Positions 33,538-44,265 are shown, counted from the stretch's first letter. The stretch: 64,000 nt of DNA from Pontiella sulfatireligans (GCF_900890705.1 NZ_CAAHFH010000001.1:2666001-2730000); one strand, 5' to 3'. A program made the numbers and translations. The notes: generated from the sequence alone by a model not told the origin.

Positions 33538-35135
33538 TGGGCGGCGATGATGTTTTGGATGTGGGGATAATCCTTATCCGTTTCGTTCAGCGCTTCGCGT
33601 TCCTGCTTGAGCAGTTTCTTCAGCTTCTTGGCGATTTCCGCATATTCCGGATTGCCATAGACATTGTTCATTTCTTCGGGATCCTGCTTGAGGTCGTAGA
33701 GATCCCAACCGGGCGGCGTTTGAAACTCGGAGCACATGCCCCATCCCGGACGGCCTTCGGGTGCAACGTCGCAGCCATAGTAGAAGATCAGCTTGTAGCG
33801 CTTGGTGCGCAGCCCGAAGAGGGCGGGATTGGCGTGGGCGTGGGCCATGTGCATCCAATAGCGGTAGTAGGTCGCCTCGCGCCAATCGTCGGGTTCCTCG
33901 CCGGTCTCGACGTTTGTTTTGAATGAATGCCCCTGCATGTAGCCGGACGTTTCAATGCCGGCATAGGCGAGCATCGTCGGCGCAAAGTCGGTATTGTTGA
34001 TCAGCGCGTCGCAGACCGTGCCGGGCTTGATGGTTTTTGGGTAGTGCATGATGAGCGGCATACGCATCCCCTCTTCGTAGGCCCAGCGCCTGTCGATGTA
34101 GTCATGCTCGCCGAGGAAAAAGCCTTGGTCGCCGCTGTAGAAGATCACCGTGTTTTCCCACAGACCCTCCTTCTTGAGATAGTCGAACAGACGCGCGAGG
34201 TTGTCGTCGATGCCCTTCACGCAGCGCAGGTAGCGCTTGAGGCATTCCTGATAGGCCAAGTGCGTATATTCCTTGTTGTCCAGCTCCGGATCGATCTCCA
34301 TATGCTGACCCATGTTGCGCGTCGGGTTGCGCTTGGAGACCGACGAGCCGACGTCGTGGATCAGCGCATCGTTTTCGCCGCGCGTCGCGACGGAGCCGTG
34401 GTTGCCGGCTTCGTAGAGGCTTTCCGGTTCAGGGATTTCCGCATCAGCCAGATAGTCGTCGTAGCGCGGCGCGTTTTCAAACATGTCGTGCGGCGCTTTG
34501 TAGTGGTGCATCAGAAAGAACGGCTGCTCCTTGTTCCTGCCCGTGGAAAGCCAGTCGATCGTGAGGTCGGTGATGACGTCGGTGCTGTGCCCCTTATACT
34601 GCTTGGTCTTGATGCCCAGCGCCTCATGCTTACCGAACTTCATGCCGGTTTCGATGAATTCGGGATCAAAATAGGAGCCCTGTTGGCCGTGGGCGACAAG
34701 CACGTTGTAATAGTCGAACGCGGCCGGTTCGTCGCCGAGGTGCCACTTGCCGATCATCGCGGTCTGGTAGCCGGCCTTTTTCATTTCCTGCGGCAGATAC
34801 TGCCGCGCCGGAGGCAGATGCTGCTCCAAGTCGAGCACGCGGTTGGTCTGCGGATACTGGCCCGTGATGATCGATGCGCGGCTCGGCGTGCAGATGGCGT
34901 TGTTGCAGAACACCTGGTCGAACCGCGCCCCGCCACGTGCGAACTTATCGAGCACCGGCGTCGGGTTCAGCTTGGCTAGGCGCGAGCCGTAGCAGCCGAA
35001 ACCCTGCATCGTGTGGTCGTCCGACAGAATAAAAAGAATGTTGGGCCGTCTCCGCCCTGTTGCGCCGCCCGCCTGCACTCTCCCGCTCATTGCGCCGCCG
35101 GCGGCCAATGCTTGAACAAATAATCTACGCTTCAT
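33525..35135 (-). CDS. Exported type I sulfatase
   Basis: 536 residues. Twin-Arg-like signal (MKRRLFVQALAAGGAMS). Metal ligands DD at 39-40 (ILFILSDDH), formylglycine motif CTPSR (Cys82-Arg86), GKWHLGD (about 134-140) and the second metal site in FYSGDQGFFLGEH. C-terminal subdomain ends near DYPHIQNII. The Cys needs oxidation to formylglycine by a maturase not in the window. Likely removes sulfate from an algal or animal glycan in periplasm or outside. Divergent from the second sulfatase, with the SHD1/PA14 protein between. Confidence 0.93.
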   Translation of the reverse strand: MKRRLFVQALAAGGAMSGRVQAGGATGRRRPNILFILSDDHTMQGFGCYGSRLAKLNPTPVLDKFARGGARFDQVFCNNAICTPSRASIITGQYPQTNRVLDLEQHLPPARQYLPQEMKKAGYQTAMIGKWHLGDEPAAFDYYNVLVAHGQQGSYFDPEFIETGMKFGKHEALGIKTKQYKGHSTDVITDLTIDWLSTGRNKEQPFFLMHHYKAPHDMFENAPRYDDYLADAEIPEPESLYEAGNHGSVATRGENDALIHDVGSSVSKRNPTRNMGQHMEIDPELDNKEYTHLAYQECLKRYLRCVKGIDDNLARLFDYLKKEGLWENTVIFYSGDQGFFLGEHDYIDRRWAYEEGMRMPLIMHYPKTIKPGTVCDALINNTDFAPTMLAYAGIETSGYMQGHSFKTNVETGEEPDDWREATYYRYWMHMAHAHANPALFGLRTKRYKLIFYYGCDVAPEGRPGWGMCSEFQTPPGWDLYDLKQDPEEMNNVYGNPEYAEIAKKLKKLLKQEREALNETDKDYPHIQNIIAAHWDD

Positions 35136-35175
35136 GGATTATCCCAGCCCTTCGTCATGAGAAGCAGTCTGGTTA

Positions 35176-37059
35176 TTACATCCATTCCTGCCGGTCGCCT
35201 TCCGTGGGACGGGGCGGACAAACGCGCAGGCCGTCCTTGTCGAAATGCTTGCCAACCGGCAGTCTCTTCAGGTTTTCGAAACCCTCATACAGAAAATCAT
35301 GCGAGGCCGCGTGTTGAATAATTTTTCCGCGCTCGTCGGTAATCGTAATCACAAATCCGCCATACTTGGTTCCGCGCATGGGGGCGGAAGCGCGCAGCGC
35401 CTGAACCTGCAGCCGAACCTCATCGCCATAGAGTTCATGGCGCCCCTTGTTTTCCTTCGTCGGCATAAACACGTCGGACCTGCGATCCAGCAACACCCAG
35501 TTATCCCCATCAACCTCTTCACCGATCGCAAAATATTCGACCGTCAGTTCGTGGTTGTATGCGCCCGCGCTCTTCTGCTTGAGCTTCACTCCAAACGTAT
35601 AGCCGAAGATCTGCAACGGCCGCAGGTCGCCCCAAATGTAGGGGCTTTCCTCTGGACGGGGCAGCTGACTGCTTTTCTTGGAAAAATCAATCGAGAATTC
35701 CGGAGGCGTCGCAAAATCGATGTATTCAAGATCCGCATCCGAAAGCGCGGCGAGCGGGATCTTCTGCTGCCTGCCTTTGGGCATCTTAAGCGCGACCTGA
35801 CCTCCGATCACGGTAATGAATTCCGCCTCCACCGTCTTGCCAGAGGTCAGTGTCCAGACGCGCATAGGGTCCTCTTCAACCTCTTCAACCACCACGGGCT
35901 CTGGAGCCGGTCCTAAACCGGTCGAACCCTTCGATACAAAGTCGCGGAAAACAGGACCGTTGGTTACGGATGCATCGCCGGCGTGCAGGTTGGCCCAGAT
36001 GGCTTCCGCCAGATCGAGCGTGGGCTCTTCGGTCTTAAAGATCGGCAGCTTGGGGCCGCCCCGGAAATAGTTTTTCGGATATTCCTCTCCCTGGACCTCA
36101 ACCAGCAACAGGGAACAAAAGACCCCCCCGGTGATTTCGGAAATGAGCACCTCCATATCCATGGGTTCGCCCGCCTTCAATGTGATCCAGTCTCCGACCA
36201 CGGCCATATTGTTGCCGATCGGATACTTTTCCGAGATCGACGGAAATTTGGATCGCCACACGGGATAGAACACGTCGGCATGGGACTCGCCCCCCGAGGA
36301 GCTTGTCCATGCGGAGATCAGCTTGATTTCACCATCAACCCGAACGGCAATGAGGTCGTCGCCCTGCCCCCAGAAACGGAAAGTGATATCCTCGGGATAG
36401 ACCAACTGCCCCTTGTAGTGCGTAATCCACACATAGCCGATCGTGTCCGGTTCGCCGAACGCCTCCGGCGCCAGCGACGACGGCACAGGGGGAATCGCAA
36501 ACGTCGTTGCATAAAGGGTGCGCGGAGAACGGTAGAACCGTGCCCATACAGAGGGTTTCCACCCTTTAAGCATGAAGTCCTTAACATCCTCCTTAAACTG
36601 CTCCTGGGAGTGCGGAATGGCGCTCCCGCGCCGGTCGCGCTTCATGTCGTAGAAGGTTCCAACAAAATCATTCCCAATGGTCTGCCCTGCCCCAAACATG
36701 GTGACTTCCGTTAAATCCGGCATAATCTCAAAACCGCCGATACCGCCCGCCAGGCCATCCGACATTCCCGACATTTCGGGCAATTGAATATCCGGCATGC
36801 TGGCGCGCTTGACCTTGGTGACAATACGGGTGGTCGCCTTGGGCTTGGAGGTTTTCTTGACCTTCACCTTCGGCTTTTTGAGGTTCATTTTCGGGCGCTC
36901 TACCGCCTTGGGCGGAACAAATTTTTTCTCTTCCTTTTTCACGACGTTGAACACCACCAGCATGCCGGCCAGCAAAAAGGCCGCGGCGTGAACCAGCAAA
37001 CTGACGACAAACCCGCTGGGCGCGCCTTTAGATATGCTTTGCTTTTTTTTCCTACGCAT
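35176..37059 (-). CDS. TonB-like anchored protein with PA14-like and SHD1 domains
   Basis: 627 residues; start at 37059 (MRRKKKQ) after AGAAGGGATATC. One membrane helix (about 18-38), then a Lys/Pro-rich TonB-like stretch (40-90, KFVPPKAVERPKMNLKKPK, TTRIVTKV). Residues 130-335 resemble a PA14 module (DFVGTFYDMKRDR, ITFRFWGQGDDLIAVRVDGE). Residues 400-450 are an SHD1 domain (RVWTLTSGKTVEAEF, IPLAALSDADLEYID). The rest is beta-rich and akin to the C-terminal part of 12403-13335. It combines in one chain what the 10.9-13.3 kb operon has in two. It lies between two sulfatases, so a link to glycan handling at the envelope is possible; the function is unknown. Confidence 0.75.
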   Translation of the reverse strand: MRRKKKQSISKGAPSGFVVSLLVHAAAFLLAGMLVVFNVVKKEEKKFVPPKAVERPKMNLKKPKVKVKKTSKPKATTRIVTKVKRASMPDIQLPEMSGMSDGLAGGIGGFEIMPDLTEVTMFGAGQTIGNDFVGTFYDMKRDRRGSAIPHSQEQFKEDVKDFMLKGWKPSVWARFYRSPRTLYATTFAIPPVPSSLAPEAFGEPDTIGYVWITHYKGQLVYPEDITFRFWGQGDDLIAVRVDGEIKLISAWTSSSGGESHADVFYPVWRSKFPSISEKYPIGNNMAVVGDWITLKAGEPMDMEVLISEITGGVFCSLLLVEVQGEEYPKNYFRGGPKLPIFKTEEPTLDLAEAIWANLHAGDASVTNGPVFRDFVSKGSTGLGPAPEPVVVEEVEEDPMRVWTLTSGKTVEAEFITVIGGQVALKMPKGRQQKIPLAALSDADLEYIDFATPPEFSIDFSKKSSQLPRPEESPYIWGDLRPLQIFGYTFGVKLKQKSAGAYNHELTVEYFAIGEEVDGDNWVLLDRRSDVFMPTKENKGRHELYGDEVRLQVQALRASAPMRGTKYGGFVITITDERGKIIQHAASHDFLYEGFENLKRLPVGKHFDKDGLRVCPPRPTEGDRQEWM

Positions 37060-37289
37060 AAAACCGATATCCCTTCTAAACCGATTGAGGGCGGACTTCC
37101 CGCAACTATTTCGACCTACTGGCAACTGTCTCATATAAATCCATTTTTTACAGCCCTATTTGATTTTTTTTGCTTTTATGCTGCCGCCGACCCTGTCTTT
37201 AAACAATAGCTTGATTGAGGCTAAAAAATAGTCTCATATGGCAAATGAGAACGATAACTCTAATTTCGTACTACGGAAGGAACATATCC

Positions 37290-38792
37290 ATGAAAAAACT
37301 ATTCACTGCATTCCTGTTGATTGCTTCAGGGGCCTCCGCGGCGCAGAAGCCCAACATTGTGCTCATCATGGCCGACGACCTCGGGCTCGGCGATCTTAGC
37401 CACTACACGCGCACCCAAATGGACAAGGAGCCGTTGTACGAGACGCCCGCAATCGACTACCTCGCCCAGCAAGGCCTCTGGTTCACCGACGGGCATTCGG
37501 CCACCTCGCTCTGCTCGCCCACCCGCTACTGCGTGATGAGCGGCAACAACAACTACCGCTCCTATGCACCGTGGGGCGTTTGGGGCACCTTCCGCGAAAC
37601 CGCCTTCAAGGATGGTGAAGTCACCCTCGGTTCGGTTGTGAAGGACGGCGGATACAATACGGGATTCATCGGCAAGTGGCACCTTGGCGGCGACTTCCTC
37701 GACAAGAATACGGGCAAGCTCTACCGAGGCGGGGATCATGACAATCCGGATTCCACGGTCGACCTTTCCAAGTTTGTCGACCACGGCCCCAAATTTTGCG
37801 GTTTCGACTATGACTTCACCCTGCCCTGCGGAATCCAGGGCCCGATCTACACCTGCTTCGAAAACGAGCAATGGTATCCACTCAAGAAAGACTCGAAGAT
37901 CATCTATCTCGACGACACAACCGCCCTCCACCCCAAGGATGTTTCCGACAAGGGCTTCGGTCTCGGCGACTCCAACTGGGACACGAGCAAGATTGGCGAT
38001 ATCATCTCCGCGAAAGCCGTCGGGTTCATCAACACGAACGCGAAAAAGAAGGCGCCCTTTTTCCTCTACTACTGTTCGCCGATGGTTCATATCCCCCACT
38101 GTCCGCCCGACGAATTCGACGGCAAGAAAATCAAAGGCGCCACCCCGTCGCGCCACCTCGACATGGTGCTCGATCTCGACCAGCAGGTAAGGCGCATCGT
38201 CGCCGCGCTCAAGGCCAAAGGCGTCTATGACAACACGCTCATCGTCTTCACCTCCGACAACGGCGGCCTTTCGATCGACAAAGACACCGCCAAAGCCGGC
38301 CACAAATCGAGCGGCCAATGGTCCGGCGCCAAAAACTCGCCGCTCGAAGGCGGGCACCGCGTCCCCTTCTTCGCCGTATGGCCCGGACACATCAAACCTG
38401 GCACCACCGACGAGCCCGCCATCAACCAGGATATGCTCGCCACCTTCGCCGCCCTCGTCGGAACCCAGGTTCCCAAAGACCAGGCGCAAGACTCCAACAA
38501 CCTCCTGCCCCTGCTGCTCGGGAAAAACGGCTTCAAGCAGCGCAACTTTATCGTCATGCAGGCCGGCAGCCAAAACGAAGTGATGTACCGCAAGTGGCCG
38601 TGGAAGCTGATTATTCAGTCCGATCACCAGTGTTCTAAATGGGAACCCAAGGCGCTCTACAACCTGAAGGACAATCCGACGGAAAACCGCAAATTCAACT
38701 TTGTTAAGAATCCGGAATACAAGCAGCTCGTCGAGAAGATGAAAAAGGAATACCTCGAAATCCGCACCTCCGGCCAGCGCACCGCCCCTTAA
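37290..38792 (+). CDS. Exported type I sulfatase
   Basis: 500 residues; start at 37290 for the GGAAGGAACATATCC ribosome binding site and a signal peptide ([14 protein letters not shown]). Metal ligands in [13 protein letters not shown] (DD 29-30), formylglycine motif CSPTR (Cys75-Arg79), GKWHLGGDF, and VFTSDNGG for the second half of the metal site. [20 protein letters not shown] block is typical of arylsulfatase A-like enzymes. It belongs to a different subgroup from the sulfatase at 33525-35135 (CSPTR against CTPSR). A terminator follows at 38845. Confidence 0.94.
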   Translation: MKKLFTAFLLIASGASAAQKPNIVLIMADDLGLGDLSHYTRTQMDKEPLYETPAIDYLAQQGLWFTDGHSATSLCSPTRYCVMSGNNNYRSYAPWGVWGTFRETAFKDGEVTLGSVVKDGGYNTGFIGKWHLGGDFLDKNTGKLYRGGDHDNPDSTVDLSKFVDHGPKFCGFDYDFTLPCGIQGPIYTCFENEQWYPLKKDSKIIYLDDTTALHPKDVSDKGFGLGDSNWDTSKIGDIISAKAVGFINTNAKKKAPFFLYYCSPMVHIPHCPPDEFDGKKIKGATPSRHLDMVLDLDQQVRRIVAALKAKGVYDNTLIVFTSDNGGLSIDKDTAKAGHKSSGQWSGAKNSPLEGGHRVPFFAVWPGHIKPGTTDEPAINQDMLATFAALVGTQVPKDQAQDSNNLLPLLLGKNGFKQRNFIVMQAGSQNEVMYRKWPWKLIIQSDHQCSKWEPKALYNLKDNPTENRKFNFVKNPEYKQLVEKMKKEYLEIRTSGQRTAP

Positions 38793-38840
38793 CGGGCACC
38801 ATGCGCTGCGCGGTTCTGGCCGAGAATGTACTGAATAAAT

Positions 38841-38872
38841 AAAAACTCCCGGAAAGAATGCCGGGAGTTTTA
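38841..38872. terminator. Bidirectional terminator between sulfatase and XRE gene
   Basis: ACTCCCGG-AAAGAATG-CCGGGAGT (38845-38868) flanked by A-run left and TTT right, so it serves the plus-strand sulfatase and the minus-strand regulator that converge here. Confidence 0.88.
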
Positions 38873-38903
38873 AGCTGCTTGATCAGCGAGTATAATGGAG
38901 AGG

Positions 38904-39341
38904 TTAACCGGCTTGCTCCAACGCCGCCCAGGCCTTGGTCTTGCTCATGCCTCGGATTTGCTGCATGCGAACCGAGGTTTCCTGCTTGCGGAACGGAATC
39001 TTGCCTTCGTGCTTTTCCCACTTCACAACGCTCTGGGTGCTGACGTCAGCCAGCACAGCCAATTGAGCCTGAGTCAGAGCAAGTTTCTTACGCAGCGATG
39101 CGACGCCCTTGCCGGAAATCCAGAATCCTTTCGTGTCATCATCCACCTCGACAGGAGCAGGTGCACCGGTGGCCTTGCGCAGCCTCACAACCTCCTTCTG
39201 CAGCTCGGCGACTTCACGCCTGAGATCGGCAATATATCCACGCTGAGCGGCATTGACCCGCTTGATGGGCTCCAGCTCCTTTTTAACTTCCTTACGGGCC
39301 AGACGAGTGATTTCGGTTTGCAGTTCTTTCATTACAGACAT
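38904..39341 (-). CDS. XRE-type helix-turn-helix protein with N-terminal coiled coil
   Basis: 145 residues. Residues 1-60 form a coiled coil (RREVAELQKEVVRLRK), probably for dimerisation. Residues about 85-120 are a Cro/C1-type helix-turn-helix (LRKKLALTQAQLAVLADVSTQSVVKWEKHEGKI). Ribosome binding site AAGGAGCTC before the ATG. No obvious operator was found; as a single DNA-binding protein it could regulate itself or the neighbouring genes. A phage or plasmid origin is not indicated. Confidence 0.85.
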   Translation of the reverse strand: MSVMKELQTEITRLARKEVKKELEPIKRVNAAQRGYIADLRREVAELQKEVVRLRKATGAPAPVEVDDDTKGFWISGKGVASLRKKLALTQAQLAVLADVSTQSVVKWEKHEGKIPFRKQETSVRMQQIRGMSKTKAWAALEQAG

Positions 39342-40091
39342 AATTGAGCTCCTTTATAATACAGGCGAAGAATACTTAATTAAATTATGAGGCGCAATCC
39401 CCCAAAAGCTAAAAATTAAGGAGGTCTGCATTCACCCTCACGGCCAAAACGCTGATGGTTTTGCTGAATGCGCTCTAACGGATCCCCGTTCGGACTATTC
39501 ACAAAAACAAGACGGAACATCTGCCAGCGCACCACTAAATTTTTCAGATGCGGTCACTTTTTTTTCAGCACATCCTTATGCATAACTGCCTCCCATTCGA
39601 GGAGCAGGCGAGCCGCCTGCGATACAATTCGCATTGCCGCCATCTTGGAGGATTCGGAGCCGGCTGGAAACGGGTGCCCCGCCAGCCGTACCGCAGAGAC
39701 CGGCTGTTCGGAATCACCCTTAAGTCGATGCCAATCGGTCCATGCCTTAGAGCGCTCCTTGTTCGGCAATGGGCAACGCATGCATATCTACTCCGCCCCG
39801 TGCTACATTCCCCGATAATGGGACAGAAAACAAAGAAAATACCGCTTTTCAGGAAATCCTTTTCTGCCCCTTGTTTTAGAGGGAAAATGTTCTATCCGCG
39901 CAGGGCGGATCGGCTGAAAGAGCAATAGTCATTACATGCACATGCCAAATAGGATAGCCGCTGTCTCCCCTCCCATTTTTGGCGAAATAACGTATATTTT
40001 TTACCAATATACCCCTTTCGTTTTAACCCCTATAGTGATACCTTATCCTCTCATTTAGAAATATGATAACTCATGGATTCGAGGGGAAATA
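39342..40091. other. Long spacer with a palindromic dispersed repeat
   Basis: About 750 bp without a convincing gene; the longer frames have no ribosome binding site and poor codon use. At 39602-39627 it contains a GCAGGCG-AGC-CGCCTGC palindrome followed by GATACAA, the same unit as in the element at 2994-3076. The last 100 bp are A+T-rich and probably carry the promoter of the PEP-CTERM gene. Confidence 0.5.
39602..39627. repeat. Palindromic dispersed element, single unit
   Basis: GCAGGCGAGCCGCCTGC (39604-39620) plus GATACAA; same unit as at 2996-3018 and, inverted, 3052-3074. Confidence 0.6.
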
Positions 40092-43000
40092 ATGATGATG
40101 TTAACAAAGAGAGCTTTAATCCCGGCCTTACTGGCAGTGGCAGCCGGCGCCTTCGCGGCGGATATTGTCTGGTCGAATGCACCGAGCAGCGCACTCTGGA
40201 CCAACACCGCCAACTGGACGGAAGGAACCATGCCCGTCGCGGGGGATACGGCGCTGTTTAATAATGCAGGCGGTGCTGACGACACGATCGACCTGACCGG
40301 TATTTCCAGTGCGATTAAGTATCTCTACTTCGACGGCGCGAGCGTGGATTCCTACACGATCGGCTCCGGCGGTGCCGGCAGCCAGACTCTGACTCTGGAC
40401 AGCGCCGGGATTGGTGTGGCCGCCGTCCAGATGAATGGTACTTCCGGCGCCGATCAGATCATTGATGCCAATCTTGCTTATACGAGTGGCGGGCACCTGA
40501 ACAACTTTTCAACGCAGACCCTCACGGTAAACGGGGATGTGTCTCAGTCCACTGGATGGTTTACGATTAACGGGGCGGACGGCTCCACAATAAAACTGCT
40601 TGGCAACAATAATTCCGTGGCCTCAGGGGTCTCGGTAAAGACTGGCGGAACGGTTGAGCTGAACAGCATGAACAGCAAGCCGGTATATGTCGCCGGCGGC
40701 ACCCTCAAACTGAACAACGCCATGGCGTTCTCTTTGCTGGGCATGGGCAACGCGAATACGGAAGACAGGAACAGCATTCTCGACGTTTCCAGCAGTGGGT
40801 ATACCCAGAACGGTGATATCATCTACTCGGCCGATACCGATTTCGCCAACACCGCTCTTATACACGGCGGCGACATTACAATGGCCAACTGGAAAAAGAT
40901 TGATGTCGCGGACAATACCTTGATTTCCGGGGCGGAATTGACGATTTCAAACAACATCACTACTTCTGGAGTCAACAAGCACGGCGATGGCACCTTGCGG
41001 CTCGCAGGAGACAATAGCGGCATCGCCTCCATGTACCTGCGGGAGGGAACCGTCCAGGTTGACAGCGACGCCAATTTAAATAGTGGTGTTATTCAGATGG
41101 GCTATGCCGATACGACCGGAACGCTTGAGTTTACAGGCGGCACAGGCACCATCGATAACGCGATCCGGGTCGGCTCGACTACCGCTGGCACAGGCGGCGG
41201 AACCATTCTGGCCAACGGCAGCGGCGCGGTCACCTTCTCAGCAAACACCGCAACGCACGCCGATGCCAGCGGCGCACGCACCCTGACGCTCGGCGGAAGC
41301 AATACAGACGACAATACGTTTAGCGGGGCGATTTACAACACGGATAGCGACTCCGAAGTCAGCCTGACGAAGGCCGATTCCGGCACATGGGTACTCGGCG
41401 GTGCGAACGGCTACACCGGCACTACCACGGTGGAAGAAGGCACACTGAAACTTGGTGCCGACAACCGCATCCACGACAGTAGTGTGCTGGTCGTCGAAAG
41501 CGGTGGCACGTTCGACATGAACAGCTTCAACGAGACCATCGGCGGACTGTCCGGCTCCGGGTTGATAACCAACACCCTCGACACAACCGCCGGCAAGAAC
41601 CTGGTGGTTAATCAAGATATTGACACGACCTTCTCTGGAAGAATTGATTACAACGAGCCGGGCAATAATAAATATCTTGGCCTGGTCAAGAAAGGAACCG
41701 GAACGCTGACGCTGACCGGGGACAACAACTTCAACAATGTGGCCATTCAGGGTGGTACAGTGGCGATCAATTCCGATGATGCCCTTGGGCATAACAACTG
41801 GTCCGATCAGATCGGCGGAAACAGCACGGACGGAACCCTCGAATTTGTGGGAGGCAACGATATCGCCTATAACAACAAATATTCCATCGGCAATCCCAAT
41901 GCGACCACCGACACGGCCGGAGGCACTTTTAAGGCCAGCCTGACCGACGGCGCAAAGGTGGTTGTCAGCGGGAACATGGATACTCATAAACCCACGGTTG
42001 ACCGCACCCTGACTCTGGCAGGTATAAGCACAGCCGACAACGAACTCACGGATGATCTCAACGACTTTACCACTGGCGGCGGAAAACTGAATATCGTGAA
42101 ACAGGATGCCGGAAAATGGATTCTTTCCGGCAACAGCACCCGTACCGGCACCACGGATATTCAGGCCGGTCGACTCGACGTCACCGGTAGCGAGGCCAGC
42201 GCCATCACGGTTCAGAACGGAGCCACCCTCGGCGGTGAAGGCAGCAGCTCGGCCAATGTAACGATCGGAAACGGAAGCGGTGCCGGTATTCTGGCCATCG
42301 ACGGCAGCACAGCCGGTGCCTTTTCAACCACCGCCGACCTGGACACTCAGAACGGCGTTAGCGTGCTGGTCGAAAAAGCGGGCATCGGCACCTTTAAGGT
42401 CATCGACTATGGAACATGGAACGACAGCACCGACGATTTCTCGATCAACGCAGGCGGCGTTCAGGCCAGCGGCCGCGGCGAAACTTTCGCCGACAGCGGC
42501 ACCGGCATCACCCTGGACATGGGATTTGCCAGCAGAACCTGGTCCGGCGGCGGCGCAAACCCCACCTTCTGGGATAACGGTACCACGCTCAACTGGACGG
42601 AAGACGATCAAAAATTCTTTGATGGCGACGCCGTCACCTTCGGCGACACCGGAGCGGGAACAGTCGCCCTGCAGGGGAATGTCGATGTTGCGGGCGTAAC
42701 CTTTAACAACGCTTCGGGCAACAGCTATGCCCTGAGTGGCAACCAACTCGCTACCACCGATGGCATCAGCATCGACGGCACGGGCGACGTCACCATCAGC
42801 AGCGTGATCGCCGGCAACGGCGGACTGACGAAGACCGGCAACAGCGATGGGTCTACCCTCACGCTCAATGCAGCCAACACCTATACTGGAGGAACAACGC
42901 TTTCTGCCGGATATACGGTTGTTGGAAACAGCCAAGCTTTTGGATCGGGAGATGTACGGTTTGAAGACCTTGATGGTGACAATAATCTTCCAGTAATCAC

Positions 43001-44210
43001 GCTGACCGACGGAGTCAATGTCGCCAATGCATTGACGGTCGCCAATGACGGTTGGACCAAAAAAATTCAAGTGGCTTCCGGGGGAGCGAATACAGCTGAA
43101 TGGTCTGGCGATATCTCCATCTTGGAAACGGCCGGCCCCGCCGACAATGGCTGGGTCCAGTTTAACGCTGGAGGAGTTGGGCAGGAGCTCAAGGTTTCCG
43201 GCGACATCACCGGCACGAACATTAAACTCGGCTCGACCGGCGTGCTGAACCTCACCGGCAACAACTCACTCGATGGAATTTCAATGATCAACTGGGGCAG
43301 CACCCTTCGCGCCGGCAGCGATACGGCCCTGGGTGGAGCACTCGTCCAGATGAGGGAGCATAGCACAATCCAGCTTACCGACGGGGTAACCATCGCGGAC
43401 GGAACATCCGTCTTTGTCGAAAACCGAGGGGCTCTCCAAAAAGTGATTGAAATTGTGGACATGAACAACGGCGTTGCCGAGTCCGCAACTTTCAACGGAA
43501 ATATTTTTGTTGACGAAAAAACTGCAGGGGATTTCAGGGTTAATGCTTCAGATGCCTCGGACACGATCACACTCGGAGGAACGATCGGCGGTACGAATGC
43601 CACAGGACTGGTTGCAACAGGAGCCGGCACAAAGATTCTCGCGGGCAGCAACACCTATAATGGAACCACCACCGTACAGGATGGATTGCTGGTCATTAAC
43701 GGAGACAACTCAGCTGCAACCGGCGACGTCACAGTTAACAGCGGCGCGGCATTGGGCGGTTCGGGTATCATTGGTGGCGCGACCACCGTGGCCGGCGCCC
43801 TCAACCCCGGAAACAGCCCTGGAACATTGACGTTCAATGAGGATCTTACGCTCACGAGCACGTCCGTAACCACCCTAGAAATCGATAGCCTCACCCTCTT
43901 CGACATTCTGGCCAACGACGGCGGGGACACCATCACCTTCGAAGATGGCGCGTCGATCGTCTTCGATACAACCGGATATACCGCTGTCTACGGCGAGACC
44001 TTCCAGGTGCTGGACAACTGGAATGACATCGCAGGAACGCTGGCCAACCTGACCATTACCGGAACGGAGGATCTCGGTAGCGGGCTTTCGCTCGACACGT
44101 CCGACCTTCTTGTCGACGGATCGGTAACGGTTATTCCGGAACCGGCGGTCATCACGCTCATCGTTGCATTGGGCGGCACCATGATCTTTATTAAGCGTCT
44201 GGTATCGTAA
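40092..44210 (+). CDS. Autotransporter-type beta-strand repeat protein with PEP-CTERM anchor
   Basis: 1372 residues. Signal peptide to about residue 23 (LIPALLAVAAGAFA). The body is Gly/Thr/Asn-rich beta-helix with several autotransporter-associated strand repeats (GTWVLGGANGYTGTTTVEEG, GKWILSGNSTRTGTTDIQAG, GTKILAGSNTYNGTTTVQDG). Near the C-terminus is LNPGNSPGTLTF, then the sorting signal IPEPAVITLIVALGGTMIF with basic tail KRLVS. PEP-CTERM proteins are processed by exosortase and released or anchored to exopolysaccharide. The start follows CGAGGGGAAATA. Despite the repeat name there is no beta-barrel, so it is not a true autotransporter. Confidence 0.92.
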   Translation: MMMLTKRALIPALLAVAAGAFAADIVWSNAPSSALWTNTANWTEGTMPVAGDTALFNNAGGADDTIDLTGISSAIKYLYFDGASVDSYTIGSGGAGSQTLTLDSAGIGVAAVQMNGTSGADQIIDANLAYTSGGHLNNFSTQTLTVNGDVSQSTGWFTINGADGSTIKLLGNNNSVASGVSVKTGGTVELNSMNSKPVYVAGGTLKLNNAMAFSLLGMGNANTEDRNSILDVSSSGYTQNGDIIYSADTDFANTALIHGGDITMANWKKIDVADNTLISGAELTISNNITTSGVNKHGDGTLRLAGDNSGIASMYLREGTVQVDSDANLNSGVIQMGYADTTGTLEFTGGTGTIDNAIRVGSTTAGTGGGTILANGSGAVTFSANTATHADASGARTLTLGGSNTDDNTFSGAIYNTDSDSEVSLTKADSGTWVLGGANGYTGTTTVEEGTLKLGADNRIHDSSVLVVESGGTFDMNSFNETIGGLSGSGLITNTLDTTAGKNLVVNQDIDTTFSGRIDYNEPGNNKYLGLVKKGTGTLTLTGDNNFNNVAIQGGTVAINSDDALGHNNWSDQIGGNSTDGTLEFVGGNDIAYNNKYSIGNPNATTDTAGGTFKASLTDGAKVVVSGNMDTHKPTVDRTLTLAGISTADNELTDDLNDFTTGGGKLNIVKQDAGKWILSGNSTRTGTTDIQAGRLDVTGSEASAITVQNGATLGGEGSSSANVTIGNGSGAGILAIDGSTAGAFSTTADLDTQNGVSVLVEKAGIGTFKVIDYGTWNDSTDDFSINAGGVQASGRGETFADSGTGITLDMGFASRTWSGGGANPTFWDNGTTLNWTEDDQKFFDGDAVTFGDTGAGTVALQGNVDVAGVTFNNASGNSYALSGNQLATTDGISIDGTGDVTISSVIAGNGGLTKTGNSDGSTLTLNAANTYTGGTTLSAGYTVVGNSQAFGSGDVRFEDLDGDNNLPVITLTDGVNVANALTVANDGWTKKIQVASGGANTAEWSGDISILETAGPADNGWVQFNAGGVGQELKVSGDITGTNIKLGSTGVLNLTGNNSLDGISMINWGSTLRAGSDTALGGALVQMREHSTIQLTDGVTIADGTSVFVENRGALQKVIEIVDMNNGVAESATFNGNIFVDEKTAGDFRVNASDASDTITLGGTIGGTNATGLVATGAGTKILAGSNTYNGTTTVQDGLLVINGDNSAATGDVTVNSGAALGGSGIIGGATTVAGALNPGNSPGTLTFNEDLTLTSTSVTTLEIDSLTLFDILANDGGDTITFEDGASIVFDTTGYTAVYGETFQVLDNWNDIAGTLANLTITGTEDLGSGLSLDTSDLLVDGSVTVIPEPAVITLIVALGGTMIFIKRLVS

Positions 44211-44236
44211 CACGCCAAACACAGAAAACTTTTCAA

Positions 44237-44265
44237 CGGCGCGAACCTCGGTTCGCGCCGTTTTT
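44237..44265 (+). terminator. Rho-independent terminator of the PEP-CTERM gene
   Basis: CGGCGCGAAC-CTCG-GTTCGCGCCG followed by TTTTT, 26 bp after the stop. Confidence 0.92.

Noticed and set aside
37326..38627. A 433-codon minus-strand frame opposite the second sulfatase
   Set aside because: Antisense of a complete sulfatase with an intact active site; the frame is open because of high GC in third positions.
40092..44210. A true autotransporter with a C-terminal beta-barrel
   Set aside because: The C-terminus is a PEP-CTERM signal (IPEPA, hydrophobic helix, KR tail), with no barrel strands or terminal Phe.
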